A DNA stretch of 64,000 bases from Flavipsychrobacter sp. (GCA_016786615.1 JAEUVX010000002.1:620001-684000), one strand, 5' to 3'; counted from the first letter of the stretch, positions 9,455 to 19,080 are shown. Translations and numbers: made by a program. Notes: a model not told the origin generated them from the letters alone.

Positions 9455-9568
9455 TTACGCTTTCTTGTCAGCTTTAGCTGTTTTCTTCGCGATTTTAGCA
9501 GGACGACTTTTACCAAAGCTACCCATAGAAATTTTACCGCGTTTAGTGCGTTTATCGCCTCTACCCAT
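9455..9568 (-). CDS. Small ribosomal protein THX
   Basis: A 37-codon gene, too short for most gene-calling thresholds. The product begins MGRGDKRTKRGKISMGSFGK and is very basic with an Ala/Lys tail. This matches my recollection of Bacteroidota bTHX (family TIGR04560-type, typical form MGKGDxKTKRGKIxxGSYGK), a peptide buried in the head of the 30S subunit. It has its own hairpin terminator below and the HU terminator above, so it is an independent or read-through unit downstream of HU. The start ATG is at 9566-9568 and the stop TAA at 9455-9457. Confidence 0.85.
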   Translation of the reverse strand: MGRGDKRTKRGKISMGSFGKSRPAKIAKKTAKADKKA

Positions 9569-9604
9569 GATTAAAAATTTTTAGAATGCAAAAATAAAAA
9601 AAAA

Positions 9605-9627
9605 GCAGGAAACTTTTCGCTTCCTGC
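9605..9627 (-). terminator. Intrinsic terminator after HU
   Basis: GCAGGAA (9605-9611) pairs with TTCCTGC (9621-9627); on the minus strand the stem runs straight into a long T tract (complement of the A tract at 9594-9604). It separates HU from THX. Confidence 0.8.
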
Positions 9628-9655
9628 CTTTTATTCTCTTTTGTCTCAAGATTGA

Positions 9656-9940
9656 TTATTTCTTGCCGCTAGCAATTTTTGCAGAGAATTCTTTACCAGC
9701 CTTAAACTTAGGCACTTTGCGAGCTTTGATTTTGATTACTTCACCAGTCTGTGGGTTACGGCCATTACGCGCAGAACGCTCAGAAACTGAGAATGTACCA
9801 AAACCAACCAAAGTAACGCGGTCGCCTTTTTTCAGAGCAGCAACTACTGCGTTTGTGAAAGAATCCAATGCTTCGTTAGCTTGAGTTTTAGTAACACCAG
9901 CATCTTTGGCAATTTTGTCAATCAATTCAGCTTTGTTCAT
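9656..9940 (-). CDS. hup: HU-family nucleoid DNA-binding protein
   Basis: 94 aa, the standard HU/IHF length. It starts [20 protein letters not shown], contains the core GFGTFSV, and the DNA-minor-groove arm [14 protein letters not shown] with its conserved intercalating proline. It forms dimers that bend and compact DNA. The start at 9940 was chosen because everything upstream in the frame is unlike HU and because a promoter -7 box TATATTTG lies at 9984-9991, giving a leader of about 37 nt. It is monocistronic by its own terminator. Confidence 0.95.
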   Translation of the reverse strand: MNKAELIDKIAKDAGVTKTQANEALDSFTNAVVAALKKGDRVTLVGFGTFSVSERSARNGRNPQTGEVIKIKARKVPKFKAGKEFSAKIASGKK

Positions 9941-9983
9941 TTGTTGTGTGTTTAGTCGTGAAATAAATATTTTTGAGGATAGG

Positions 9984-10013
9984 CAAATATACTCACCTTT
10001 AGTACACTTCCAA
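9984..10013 (-). promoter_or_regulatory. Bacteroidota-type promoter of HU
   Basis: On the minus strand TTTG (complement of 10010-10013) is followed after about 19 bp by TATATTTG (complement of 9984-9991). This fits the TTTG / TAnnTTTG consensus of the primary sigma factor in this phylum. Confidence 0.6.
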
Positions 10014-10207
10014 ATATCCCGTAAAAAAATTCCAAACTTCAAAACCCTTGCCAGTAGCAGGTTTCCACAACTTATGCACATTTACACATGCAAAACAAAC
10101 ATTTAACATACTCTCAAAGCCTTATCTGTATTGATTTTCGTTATATTGGCAAGGATTTTGCTAACCTGAAACCCTTGTTAACAAAGGATTATACGGCATT
10201 TACAAAA

Positions 10208-10513
10208 TCAGGAAATGATTTCCATAACAGTCCGGAATGCAATGAATTTATTGCCAAATCGGACAAAGCCTTTTTCACGCATTGAAGGGGCGTATTTTGT
10301 TATATATTCATTATATTCCTCTAAAGATTTACAAAAATATTGTGCTGCATAAGTGGGTCCCTCACTATCATCTTGTTCCAGCAGACGACATAATTTACTC
10401 TCTGTAAACAAACCGGTCTGCATCAACTCGGGGATGTGCTCTTCCTGCATCCACTTTATCCATTCGTTGTGTATGCTATCATCAATCTTAATAGTTACGT
10501 TATAGATTATCAT
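10208..10513 (-). CDS. DUF4286 family protein
   Basis: A 101-aa cytoplasmic protein starting MIIYNVTIKIDDSIHNEW, the typical opening of the DUF4286 family (small ferredoxin-like alpha-beta fold, function unknown, common in Bacteroidota). HIPELMQTGLFTESKLCRLL is the conserved centre. I took the ATG at 10513 because the ten preceding codons are not family-like. It follows rsgA with 13 bp between and is probably cotranscribed with it, but no functional link is known to me. Confidence 0.75.
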   Translation of the reverse strand: MIIYNVTIKIDDSIHNEWIKWMQEEHIPELMQTGLFTESKLCRLLEQDDSEGPTYAAQYFCKSLEEYNEYITKYAPSMREKGFVRFGNKFIAFRTVMEIIS

Positions 10514-10526
10514 TGCTATTTTATTA

Positions 10527-11462
10527 TTACCACTTTTTCTCAATAGTATCCATGATGCTCATATAGCTTACATAACGATCTATACTTATCGTCTCGTTAT
10601 TCACTGCTTCTTTCACTGCACAGTCCGGTTCATTTATATGCAGGCAATTATTGAATTTACAGCCTTGCATCACACGCCTCATTTCAGGGAAATATTGTGC
10701 CAGTTCTTCTTTCTCAAAATCTATCAATCCAAATTCTTTTACACCCGGAGTATCTATTATCTTACCACTACCGGGTATATCAAACATCTCGGCAAACGTA
10801 GTGGTGTGCTGCCCCTTGCCGCTCCAACCGGACACCTCCTGTGTACGTAGTTCCACACCCGGTATCAGTTGATTAATTAATGTGCTTTTACCAACACCTG
10901 AGTGGCCGCTGAATAATGTAGTTATCCCTTTCAGCCTGTTAGCCAACGCTGCAATACTTTCCGGCTGTAATGCAACTACCGGAAAAATTTCATAACTGGC
11001 ATCGCCGTACATTTTTTGCCAATGCTCTAACTGCTCCTGATGCTTGGGTTTTAATAAATCAATTTTGTTGATGACTATAATTGCAGGAATATGATATGCC
11101 TCTGCTGTTATCAGGAATCTATCTATAAATCCTTGTGATGTTCTCGGTTCTGCAATAGTTGCAACAACCAATGCAGCATCAAGATTAGCTGCAACAATAT
11201 GTTTTTGATTTTTATTATGTGGCGAAACGCGAACTATGTAATTATTCCGCTCTGCGATAGTCTTTATTGTTGCGATACCCTCCTCCCCTTCCTCAATATC
11301 ACAAATCACTTTATCGCCAACAGCTATTGGGTTAGTTGATGATATGTTGTCATCTATTTTCATTTTACCCTTTACCCGTGCATTCCATATCTTACCATGC
11401 TCATCGCGCACTATATACCAACTGCCGGTAGATTTATATACCAATCCTTTCAATTCACTCAT
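10527..11462 (-). CDS. rsgA: Ribosome small subunit-dependent GTPase A
   Basis: A 311-aa circularly permuted GTPase that checks late maturation of the 30S subunit. Order of elements: an N-terminal OB fold (to about residue 70), then G4 NKIDL, G1 GHSGVGKST and G3 DTPGVKEFG, which is the permuted order diagnostic of RsgA/YjeQ. The C-terminal zinc knuckle CKFNNCLHINEPDC supplies Cys-x4-Cys-x-His-x5-Cys. Length matches the family. It starts 21 bp after the ABC permease stop and is followed by the DUF4286 gene. Confidence 0.95.
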   Translation of the reverse strand: MSELKGLVYKSTGSWYIVRDEHGKIWNARVKGKMKIDDNISSTNPIAVGDKVICDIEEGEEGIATIKTIAERNNYIVRVSPHNKNQKHIVAANLDAALVVATIAEPRTSQGFIDRFLITAEAYHIPAIIVINKIDLLKPKHQEQLEHWQKMYGDASYEIFPVVALQPESIAALANRLKGITTLFSGHSGVGKSTLINQLIPGVELRTQEVSGWSGKGQHTTTFAEMFDIPGSGKIIDTPGVKEFGLIDFEKEELAQYFPEMRRVMQGCKFNNCLHINEPDCAVKEAVNNETISIDRYVSYMSIMDTIEKKW

Positions 11463-11483
11463 AATATAGCTTGCAGTTGTATT

Positions 11484-12737
11484 TTATTCATGCCTTAATG
11501 CTTCTATCGGATCAAGTTTCGCCGCTTTTACAGCAGGATATATACCGGATATTATACCCACTAATGCACAAAGACTGACACCAACCCCTATCCATAGCCA
11601 TGGCACTATAAAACCCGTATTAAATATCAGGCCAAAGAGATTACCGACAAGCATTCCAAGTATCACACCCGCAATACCACCGGCAAGGCTTATCATAATA
11701 GATTCAGTAAGAAACTGCTGTTTAATTGTTGATGCTCTTGCCCCCAAAGCTTTGCTTACACCTATTTCTCTCGTACGTTCTGCTACAGATACCAGCATTA
11801 TATTCATTAACCCGACTACAGAACCTAACAACGTAACTATGCCTATCACCAATGCAGCCCAGCTAATGTATTTGATACTTTCCAACACCATTTCTGCAAG
11901 ATTATCATTCTGCTCAACAGTAAAATCGTTATCAACACCTACAGGCACTTTACGTATAACCCTGAACAACCCTTCCGCTTCCTGCGCAGCTATATCTTTC
12001 CTGTTAATATCTGCCACCTTAACATTTATTATATAACGCTCGTTGTTGCCATAGGTTATCCTGCCATTTGCAAGTGGTATCAGTACCAGATTATCACTGT
12101 TCATTATCATGCTGCTGCCTTTTGACTCTGCAATGCCTGCAACCTTGTATTTTATATCACCTATTGATACCGTTTTACCAATGCCGTTCATGTATTTATT
12201 CCCGAAAAGCTTTTTAGCCATTCCATTTCCGAGTATACATACATACGTACCAAACTCTTGCTCATAGTTCGAAAAATTCCTACCTGCTTCCAGTTTCGTG
12301 TCTGATATATCCAGATAGTTATCATCAACACTCATGACAGCAATATTCGGATTAGTTTTTACAGAACCGTATCGAACTGTAGCAATACTGCTACCGGACA
12401 TCGATATGCCAACTTTTGCAGGAAAGTGATAACGCTTTTTAAACGCTATAGCTTCTTCATAACGTATATTTCTACCTTCATTAATATTAACACCTCTCCC
12501 TTCACCATGTCTGCCTCTGCGTTTTTTCTTAACAACATCATTCGTTATCTGAAAACTATTGGCGCCCATACTGCTGAAGTTAGTATACACACTTGCCTTC
12601 ATTACTTCGATAGCTGTAAGGATACCTACCAATGCCATAATACCCAAGCCAATAATGGCAACGGTAAGTGATGTTCGCAGGCGATTTGTTTTAATAGCCT
12701 TAAACGCCAGTGATAAATTAAATAATAGTTGCATCAT
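11484..12737 (-). CDS. MacB-like ABC transporter permease
   Basis: 417 aa with the layout of MacB/FtsX permeases: one membrane segment near residue 22-45, a large extracytoplasmic MacB_PCD domain, and three C-terminal segments, the last reading [19 protein letters not shown], the family's signature end. The conserved [14 protein letters not shown] lies before the last segments. No ATP-binding subunit or adaptor gene is nearby, so its partners must be encoded elsewhere. The periplasmic loop carries an unusually basic patch, [13 protein letters not shown] near residue 70. Substrate unknown; MacB-type proteins move lipoproteins, peptides or macrolides, or transmit signals. Confidence 0.88.
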   Translation of the reverse strand: MMQLLFNLSLAFKAIKTNRLRTSLTVAIIGLGIMALVGILTAIEVMKASVYTNFSSMGANSFQITNDVVKKKRRGRHGEGRGVNINEGRNIRYEEAIAFKKRYHFPAKVGISMSGSSIATVRYGSVKTNPNIAVMSVDDNYLDISDTKLEAGRNFSNYEQEFGTYVCILGNGMAKKLFGNKYMNGIGKTVSIGDIKYKVAGIAESKGSSMIMNSDNLVLIPLANGRITYGNNERYIINVKVADINRKDIAAQEAEGLFRVIRKVPVGVDNDFTVEQNDNLAEMVLESIKYISWAALVIGIVTLLGSVVGLMNIMLVSVAERTREIGVSKALGARASTIKQQFLTESIMISLAGGIAGVILGMLVGNLFGLIFNTGFIVPWLWIGVGVSLCALVGIISGIYPAVKAAKLDPIEALRHE

Positions 12738-12776
12738 GGCAACTCCAAAGTTAGTATTAGCTTTTCAAACAAGCGT

Positions 12777-14633
12777 TTATTCTTTCACAAACTTGCGGCT
12801 CATTATTTCAGCGCCTTCAATGCTGGTTGCTTTCAATACATAATTACCTGCGGGCAGTGTACCAATATTAAACTGTATCCTGTTCAGGCCTTGTTTGCAA
12901 GGGTGTTCCAGCAATTTATCAACAAGTTTGCCTTGAATATCATAAATATAAAAAGTTGTCTTAGTTGGTTGTACAAGCTCAAACTCAAAGCTGATATAAT
13001 GCAAGGCAGGGTTAGGGTACAGTTTATAATCTGCATTTTTAGTATTTGTATTATTTACTGCAAGCAATGGCGAGTTCAGCTTCGCTATCCAGCTACCGTA
13101 TGATTGTCCTGTCCTTCCATAAATACCTTCTATCCATACCGAGCCTGTATTGTTCCAATCTACCTGCGCACCCATATAGTCTCCCCAACGCTGCTGTTTC
13201 TGTGCTAATACCTTTATGCTACTTATGCCGGATTTTGCTATCGTCATTGGTGAATATCCTGCACCATCAAACATAATAGCACTAACCCCGGGATACATAT
13301 TCGGCCCTGTAAAGTTGAAAGAGATTATGGACTGCCTCACCCCCCACGGGTTACCGGCATAGGTTACATTAGGATAGCCAAAATCCAGTGTATCAATAGA
13401 AAATATTTGCGCGCTGCTGAAAGTCGGGGTGGATGCGTAATTTTTTATCACACCATGAAACACGCCCGATGCGCCACTGACAGGTGTAACAGTAGTACTT
13501 ACAAACTGAATTTCATCACCGTCAATAAATGCGCCCAATATCCGGCCATCGTTAGTTGCCAATGTTGCTGAAGTATCAGGTTGGCGGCCATCCTGCGGCA
13601 CTCCGTATTTTGTTGGCGATATCAATACTTTTATATCAAGGTTCGTATTTCCGCTACTGATTACGTCAGGAATTTTCACCAGGAATATAGTATCGTTCTG
13701 CACGTCAAAATTTCTGTTTGATAAAAAATACTGCTCAGGCCCTTTAATGCTGCTGCCGCCTTTTGTTGGATACAGATTTCTTATCTGGATACCGTTGTAA
13801 CTGATACTATCCCATATCTGGTATGTGATGTTTGACGCTCCGGTATAACCATCTTGTTTTTTAACCTGATATATTACAGTTTCGGTGAACCCGGCCTGCC
13901 AACTGGCATTGAATTTAATCTTATTACCTGTTAAAAAGAACTCATCTTTGGTAATAGCAATACTAGGATAATCAAACCATGTAGTATCCCCCTTATAATC
14001 TCCGTAAAACTTATAGAAATTCCACTGCCCGGCCGGGTCATTTGACTGAGAGAATCCGAGTACTATATAATTATCTTCATTCGTAGAGTTAAGCATTACA
14101 CAAATAAACTTATCTGCTTCAGGGTCATATATAACCTTAGGGTCGTATCGGTAATTCTGTGTTCCACCTAAGTTAACAGCAGTCGACATCACTTTCAATG
14201 TTTTTCTGCTAATCATTTTACCACTATCTGCATTTGTAATTGCTATGTTGCTATTAACTACAGATACAGCTTTACCATTTTTTGATATTGCCATATCATT
14301 ATCCGGTGGCGTTCCTGTCAGCGAGTCTGCAATGAAATTTGTAGTAAGTACTGGTGCGCCTATTGCGGTTGTCTTATACGCGGCATTCCCTCTTTTGTAT
14401 GGAAACAACTTTGCTACTTCCTGTTTGGCATTATATAACCTTTGCCTGTCTGCATTAGCATCCGGCCTTGGCGATTCAAGACTATGCACTTCTGCATTGT
14501 ACTTGTCTTCAAGCTCACTTAATATTACACTACCAGATAGCGGGCTTGTGTACTTTCTCACCTTCGCGTGCTGTGCATATAACTGCATACTGCCCAATAC
14601 AATTACCGTACACAATACCAACCATTTATTCAT
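12777..14633 (-). CDS. Secreted T9SS protein of unknown function
   Basis: 618 aa from the ATG at 14633, which directly opens a signal peptide (MNKWLVLCTVIVLGSMQLYA). The body is a beta-rich, possibly propeller-like domain without catalytic motifs I recognise; segments such as PPDNDMAISKNGKAVSVVNS and DPKVIYDPEADKFICVM recall repeated blades. The last about 80 residues are a type A sorting domain (LYPNPALHYISFEFEL ... IYDIQGKLVDKL ... LPAGNYVLKA), so it should pass the outer membrane by the type IX system. It ends 39 bp before the ABC permease start. Confidence 0.82.
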   Translation of the reverse strand: MNKWLVLCTVIVLGSMQLYAQHAKVRKYTSPLSGSVILSELEDKYNAEVHSLESPRPDANADRQRLYNAKQEVAKLFPYKRGNAAYKTTAIGAPVLTTNFIADSLTGTPPDNDMAISKNGKAVSVVNSNIAITNADSGKMISRKTLKVMSTAVNLGGTQNYRYDPKVIYDPEADKFICVMLNSTNEDNYIVLGFSQSNDPAGQWNFYKFYGDYKGDTTWFDYPSIAITKDEFFLTGNKIKFNASWQAGFTETVIYQVKKQDGYTGASNITYQIWDSISYNGIQIRNLYPTKGGSSIKGPEQYFLSNRNFDVQNDTIFLVKIPDVISSGNTNLDIKVLISPTKYGVPQDGRQPDTSATLATNDGRILGAFIDGDEIQFVSTTVTPVSGASGVFHGVIKNYASTPTFSSAQIFSIDTLDFGYPNVTYAGNPWGVRQSIISFNFTGPNMYPGVSAIMFDGAGYSPMTIAKSGISSIKVLAQKQQRWGDYMGAQVDWNNTGSVWIEGIYGRTGQSYGSWIAKLNSPLLAVNNTNTKNADYKLYPNPALHYISFEFELVQPTKTTFYIYDIQGKLVDKLLEHPCKQGLNRIQFNIGTLPAGNYVLKATSIEGAEIMSRKFVKE

Positions 14634-14660
14634 AGCATATATTTTATCTAAAAATACAAA

Positions 14661-14691
14661 AAAACCGCTGCACTTGATATGCAGCGGTTTT
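14661..14691 (-). terminator. Intrinsic terminator after atpG (symmetric)
   Basis: AAAACCGCTGCA (14661-14672) and TGCAGCGGTTTT (14680-14691) form a perfect 12-bp stem with a 7-nt loop. A tracts and T tracts flank it on both sides, so it can work in either direction. It lies 27 bp beyond the atpG stop. Confidence 0.85.
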
Positions 14692-14718
14692 TTATAATAG
14701 TATAAGTTAGCACTAAAT

Positions 14719-15597
14719 TTATCCTTGCAATGCAGCCGCGCCACTCACAATCTCCGTCAGTTCGGTGGTAATTGCTGCCTGACGTGCACGGTTGTAGCTT
14801 ATCTTCAGGTTCTTCAGTAATTCATTAGCATTCTCACTAGCCTTATCCATTGCAGTCATGCGCGCACCATGCTCCGAAGCATTAGCATCCAGCACAGCTT
14901 TATATACTTGTGTATTAAGAATTTTTGGCATCAATTCCTGAACCAGTATTTCTTTTGATGGCTCATATATGAAATCGCTGTTCTTATTACCGCCTTCATT
15001 TTCTACTTTAGGTATTGGCAGGTATGCCTCTGTAACAAACTTCTGAGTAGCTGCGTTTTTGAATTGACTGTAAACCAGTTCAACCCTATCATACTCCTTG
15101 TTCAAAAATGCTTTCTGAGCATATACAGCGGCATTACGAACATTATCAAAACTCAGGTCGCTGAATATTGTCCAGAAATCAGAAACAACTTTATAGTTAT
15201 TCTTTACAAAATATTCATATCCTTTCTTACCTATTGGCAGCACTGTAACATTGCCATTAGCATGCTGTGTAGCATATTTATCTGCAATTAGCTGGCGAGT
15301 TGCCTTTATTACATTCGAATTGTAGGCACCACACAGGCCACGGTCACTTGTTATTGGTATCAGCAACACACGTTCTGCAGCACGTTCTTCTGCCAGAGGC
15401 ATAGCCATATCAGAAGTAGAGCTGGCAATATTACTTAGCATTTCCTGCAATTTCTGGGCGTATGGACGCATTTGTATAATTGAATCCTGCGCACGGCGCA
15501 ATTTTGCAGCACTTACCATTTTCATGGCCTTTGTTATCTGCTGAGTAGATGTTACTGACTTGATACGGTTGCGAACTTCTTTAAGCTGTCCCGACAT
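14719..15597 (-). CDS. atpG: ATP synthase F1 subunit gamma
   Basis: 292 aa. Opening MSGQLKEVRNRIKSVTSTQQ and ITKAMKMVSAAKLRRAQ form the N-terminal coiled-coil helix of the central stalk; SDRGLCGAYNSNV is the conserved core loop; the C-terminal helix ends RQAAITTELTEIVSGAAAL. It couples proton flow to rotation in the F1Fo enzyme at the inner membrane. It is alone here: the flanking genes are secreted proteins and neither atpA nor atpD is adjacent, and it has its own -7 box TACTTTTG (complement of 15635-15642) and terminator. Confidence 0.97.
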   Translation of the reverse strand: MSGQLKEVRNRIKSVTSTQQITKAMKMVSAAKLRRAQDSIIQMRPYAQKLQEMLSNIASSTSDMAMPLAEERAAERVLLIPITSDRGLCGAYNSNVIKATRQLIADKYATQHANGNVTVLPIGKKGYEYFVKNNYKVVSDFWTIFSDLSFDNVRNAAVYAQKAFLNKEYDRVELVYSQFKNAATQKFVTEAYLPIPKVENEGGNKNSDFIYEPSKEILVQELMPKILNTQVYKAVLDANASEHGARMTAMDKASENANELLKNLKISYNRARQAAITTELTEIVSGAAALQG

Positions 15598-15634
15598 ATT
15601 ATAATATATAGAAAATCAAACGATGAATTGCGCG

Positions 15635-15642
15635 CAAAAGTA
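15635..15642 (-). promoter_or_regulatory. -7 element of atpG
   Basis: TACTTTTG on the minus strand matches TAnnTTTG and lies 37 bp upstream of the atpG start. I do not see a clear -33 element. Confidence 0.5.
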
Positions 15643-15720
15643 CGATAAGTATCCCGAAATCTCAAAACAATAGGCTATAGATGCCCAATATTCTATTATA
15701 ACCCTAAATGGACTGCTATT

Positions 15721-15757
15721 ATGTATAAAAGGCGCACTCTGTGCGCCTTTTATACAT
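15721..15757 (-). terminator. Strong hairpin terminator after the M12B-like protease
   Basis: Perfect 17-bp arms (15721-15737 and 15741-15757) with a 3-nt loop TCT; core GGCGCAC/GTGCGCC flanked by AAAA/TTTT within the stem. It stands 22 bp beyond the protease stop. Confidence 0.85.
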
Positions 15758-15778
15758 TCAATAAAATAAAATTTAACT

Positions 15779-18472
15779 CTACTCTACTATTAGCTTACAG
15801 TTTTCAACCCTATTGCCAATTGGCAGAGATATAAAATACACACCTTTAGCCCAGCTTCCTACATTTACCGGAATATAATTATCTCCGGTTTCATATTTTA
15901 CAGGAATAGCATATACTTTCTTACCAAGCATGTCTGTTATCTTCAAATCTGCCGTTCCGTGTACACCCGAATAGAATTTTACCATTACAGATTGATTGGC
16001 AGGGTTTGGATACACTGACAAAAATGCCGGAGCTTCATTCGCTATTGCAGAAACGCCGGTAGCAAATTCACAACTATCCGGGCTGAATGACAACTTTACA
16101 GAAGTACCACTTGCACACACGCCTTCAAACCTTGGACTGGTAATAGCCTGATAAGTTACAGTTCTGGTGGCACTCAATGTAACCGAAGATGATACACAAG
16201 AGCCCGAATTAGAGCAATTGAAATCGAATGCCAGTACCTCAATAGCACCTAAAATATTAGGGGCATCTGTTAGGGGTATAGTATAGGTACCATTTCCGGC
16301 CAATCCTGTTTTTCTGTACCAAACCGACTGATTACCTCCTGCCGGGGTTTGCGCAATGATTGTAAGATTATTAGCCCTGCCTGTATAATTCGTAACAGTA
16401 ACACTTAGTGTCTTAGCAGTAGCAGTATCTGCCAAATCACATACAGTGGCAGTGGCTGTTTGGTCTGGTAGAGAAACACCGCTACCTATCTGATATACGT
16501 CTTGATATACAGGACTATTAACTGTTGCGCTGGATGTAATATTATTTAACAACTTCGGTTTGCGTGTGATGAATGGTGTATAATAATACGTTTGCTTTGA
16601 ACATGGATTTGGGGATGTAATATTTAACGTTGCAGCAGTACTGTTACTAACCGATGAACTGTTAGTACTATATATAATATCTGATGGAGCGGCACTTGCA
16701 AATGCTGTTTGTGCTGCTGCATAATTACTTAATGCACCCGTAGTCTTTAACCATGCCACTGTCTGGCAAGCTTGTATATCAGTTGGTAAATCTGCCGATA
16801 ATGTTACGGTAACAGGTCCTTTGTAACAGCATACAGGCAAGTTATAGCCTGTTGCTTTACCATTACCGGGGTTTGCAAATTTCACGAGATTTGTTGTGAA
16901 CGTATTCGTACAATTATTCGAATCTGTTACAGTTACATTATAACTTCCTGCTGTACTGAGGCTCGAAATATTTTTCGTATTTCCACCATTCGACCATGTA
17001 TACGTGTAAGGCGCAACACCAAAATTATCTGCATTGTAAATCAGCGTTATCGCCCCATTATTATTACAAATAGGTGTGATTATCAGATTGGCACTGATTA
17101 CAGATTTTAAGTTCGATGTATTAGTTACATTATTTCTGATGAGCGCTCCGGGTAATGGGCCAAAACCATTCGCTAATCCTATACCACGAGACGTCAGGTG
17201 ACAATAACTCATTACCGAACCAGACCATGAACCGGATGGCAAAGCATTATCCCATGTTTTAAAACATGGGGTACCACATGAGAAGTCTGTTTCCTGTGTT
17301 GTACAATTATCAATAGAACCACAACTACCGCCGGGGCCGGTAGCCCATCCGCACCAGTGTGTATGCTTAGAACCCATATTATGGCCGGTTTCATGAGACA
17401 AAACCATAACACTCCATGAATAAGTAGGAATAGGGCTATATGTTGAATGTATTTCGCTATAGGCATATGCAAAAGACCTTGAACTGACATCTAATACATC
17501 CAGATAAGCCAAACCACCATTGCTGCTCGCATCCATAGTAATGAAGTGCGCAATATCTCCGTCAAAACCATCCAACCTGCTGTTCCAATAGCCTTTGAAT
17601 ATATCCAATCCATCAGATGATGTATTAAACGGATAACCATCATCAGTTGTCCAGATATACAATGATTTCAACTCTATTGAAATATTATCGTTCTTATAAA
17701 GTGCCTGAACCTGGTTGAATAACCCTGTCATATGGTTTTGTGCATTTACTAAACTGCCTTTATTCTGAAAGAATTGATAATCACACTCCCAATACAGTTG
17801 CACTTTACGGCACATGTTTACACCCGTTGTTTTGTTGTGTCCCGATTGCGGGCGATAATCATACGGCTTACCGGTTTCGCGCACACCACAAGGCATTTCC
17901 TGTTTCATCAACATATCCTTGTCGTTATACAATATGTAATTACCCGAATTGTCTTCAAGCTTGCCTAATACATAATTACCATCTTTGTCTGCGAATAAAG
18001 CCATTATCGACCCGTCAGAAAATACACTCATTGCAGCAAGCGATCCTTCCTTACCTGATATTGCACCTTGATAGTGAATACCATTATCCATGCGTTGTCG
18101 TATCTGCCCTTGATGAGTCATGTAACCAAAATTGGCATCTGATGCAGCAGGGCTCGACTTCATCATTTCCAACACATACTCCTTTCCATATGCATCTTTT
18201 ATTTTCACTTCAATGGCAGCAGGTTGCGTTTCATACATCGCTGCAATCTTACCTGCATCAGGGCGTAGTATTGTCTCTTCTTTTAGTAACGCTGTATGTT
18301 TGGGTGCGTTTATTACTGTAAATAAATTACAGCCTGCAAAATTGGTACCATTAGCATGTGCCTTTGCTACCATTTCAGATAATGCCTTATTACCATTTTG
18401 AGCATTGGTTACCTGTGCTGATAATAATAGTGACAGTAATACTAATAATTTGATGTAAATATTCTTTTGCAT
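15779..18472 (-). CDS. Secreted M12B (reprolysin)-like zinc metalloprotease with T9SS sorting domain
   Basis: 897 aa with a signal peptide (first about 24 residues), a propeptide-like region to about residue 200, and a metzincin catalytic domain. The zinc site is HETGHNMGSKH at residues 360-370, an exact HExxHxxGxxH, followed by the Met-turn MSYCH. Cysteines near the active site suggest disulfides. After it come Ig/PKD-like and proprotein-convertase-like beta domains, then a type A sorting domain (VYPNPANQSVMVKF ... MLGKKVYAI). It should be secreted or anchored at the cell surface and degrade protein. It sits between atpG and a META lipoprotein and has its own terminator. Confidence 0.88.
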   Translation of the reverse strand: MQKNIYIKLLVLLSLLLSAQVTNAQNGNKALSEMVAKAHANGTNFAGCNLFTVINAPKHTALLKEETILRPDAGKIAAMYETQPAAIEVKIKDAYGKEYVLEMMKSSPAASDANFGYMTHQGQIRQRMDNGIHYQGAISGKEGSLAAMSVFSDGSIMALFADKDGNYVLGKLEDNSGNYILYNDKDMLMKQEMPCGVRETGKPYDYRPQSGHNKTTGVNMCRKVQLYWECDYQFFQNKGSLVNAQNHMTGLFNQVQALYKNDNISIELKSLYIWTTDDGYPFNTSSDGLDIFKGYWNSRLDGFDGDIAHFITMDASSNGGLAYLDVLDVSSRSFAYAYSEIHSTYSPIPTYSWSVMVLSHETGHNMGSKHTHWCGWATGPGGSCGSIDNCTTQETDFSCGTPCFKTWDNALPSGSWSGSVMSYCHLTSRGIGLANGFGPLPGALIRNNVTNTSNLKSVISANLIITPICNNNGAITLIYNADNFGVAPYTYTWSNGGNTKNISSLSTAGSYNVTVTDSNNCTNTFTTNLVKFANPGNGKATGYNLPVCCYKGPVTVTLSADLPTDIQACQTVAWLKTTGALSNYAAAQTAFASAAPSDIIYSTNSSSVSNSTAATLNITSPNPCSKQTYYYTPFITRKPKLLNNITSSATVNSPVYQDVYQIGSGVSLPDQTATATVCDLADTATAKTLSVTVTNYTGRANNLTIIAQTPAGGNQSVWYRKTGLAGNGTYTIPLTDAPNILGAIEVLAFDFNCSNSGSCVSSSVTLSATRTVTYQAITSPRFEGVCASGTSVKLSFSPDSCEFATGVSAIANEAPAFLSVYPNPANQSVMVKFYSGVHGTADLKITDMLGKKVYAIPVKYETGDNYIPVNVGSWAKGVYFISLPIGNRVENCKLIVE

Positions 18473-18583
18473 ATTTTCTACTTATATCCATGCAATATAA
18501 CGAATATTGGAATGTATGCAGTTTATATAATACTCAATAGTTTGGGCTATATTGCTTTTTATATTTAATCTGCAAATCATCCT

Positions 18584-19024
18584 ATGACACGACAATTATT
18601 ATTCTTATCACTTATATTATGTCTTGCAGCATCATGCCGCAGCGGCAAAAAAAAGGTACACATCCCGAAAGGTGATGCAGAACTTACCAATACCTATTGG
18701 AGGTTATATGAAATGAATGGGAAACCTATTGCTACCCCTGCCGATGCAAGAGATGTTTTCATCCGCCTTAATTCGAAAAAAGGTATGCTCGAAGGCTTTG
18801 CAGGATGTAATGGTATCGGCGGCAAACACAGTGAGGGAAGGCATGGTACTATACTATTTGAACCAATCACTACATTAATGGCTTGTGATGACAGAATGGA
18901 TATTGAACAATATTTGCTGCGCTCGCTGAACAAAGCCAATCGATATATTATCAATGACAAACACCTGCTACTTTATAACGACAACCTATTGCTGGCTGTA
19001 TTCGAAGCCAAGTATTATAAATAG
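18584..19024 (+). CDS. META-domain lipoprotein (HslJ-like)
   Basis: 146 aa. The N-terminus has a hydrophobic stretch ending LAASC, a lipobox, so it is probably an outer-membrane or periplasmic lipoprotein. The remainder is one META domain: NTYWRLYEMNGKPI, FAGCNGIGGKH and PITTLMACDDRMDIEQYLL are its conserved blocks. HslJ in E. coli is heat induced and linked to novobiocin resistance; the role here is unknown. It is divergent from the protease (111-bp gap) and followed by a hairpin terminator. Confidence 0.85.
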   Translation: MTRQLLFLSLILCLAASCRSGKKKVHIPKGDAELTNTYWRLYEMNGKPIATPADARDVFIRLNSKKGMLEGFAGCNGIGGKHSEGRHGTILFEPITTLMACDDRMDIEQYLLRSLNKANRYIINDKHLLLYNDNLLLAVFEAKYYK

Positions 19025-19027
19025 CAT

Positions 19028-19053
19028 AAGGAACAGTAACGCTACTGCTCCTT
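19028..19053 (+). terminator. Hairpin terminator after the META lipoprotein
   Basis: AAGGAACAGTA (19028-19038) pairs with TACTGCTCCTT (19043-19053) with one wobble pair, immediately after the stop codon; a modest A/T-rich tail follows. Confidence 0.6.
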
Positions 19054-19080
19054 AAAAATTATATTGTACAAACAGCATTT

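Noticed and set aside
10088-10285. 65-codon plus-strand frame between HU and DUF4286
   Set aside because: Overlaps the 3' end of the DUF4286 gene and carries no recognisable motif or promoter.
12840-13103. Small plus-strand frames over the T9SS protein at 12777
   Set aside because: They lie on the opposite strand to a sorting domain with clear motifs.
17740-18321. 193-codon plus-strand frame antisense to the M12B-like protease
   Set aside because: Its codons and Cys/His-rich composition are those of a shadow frame; the minus-strand gene has clear domains throughout.
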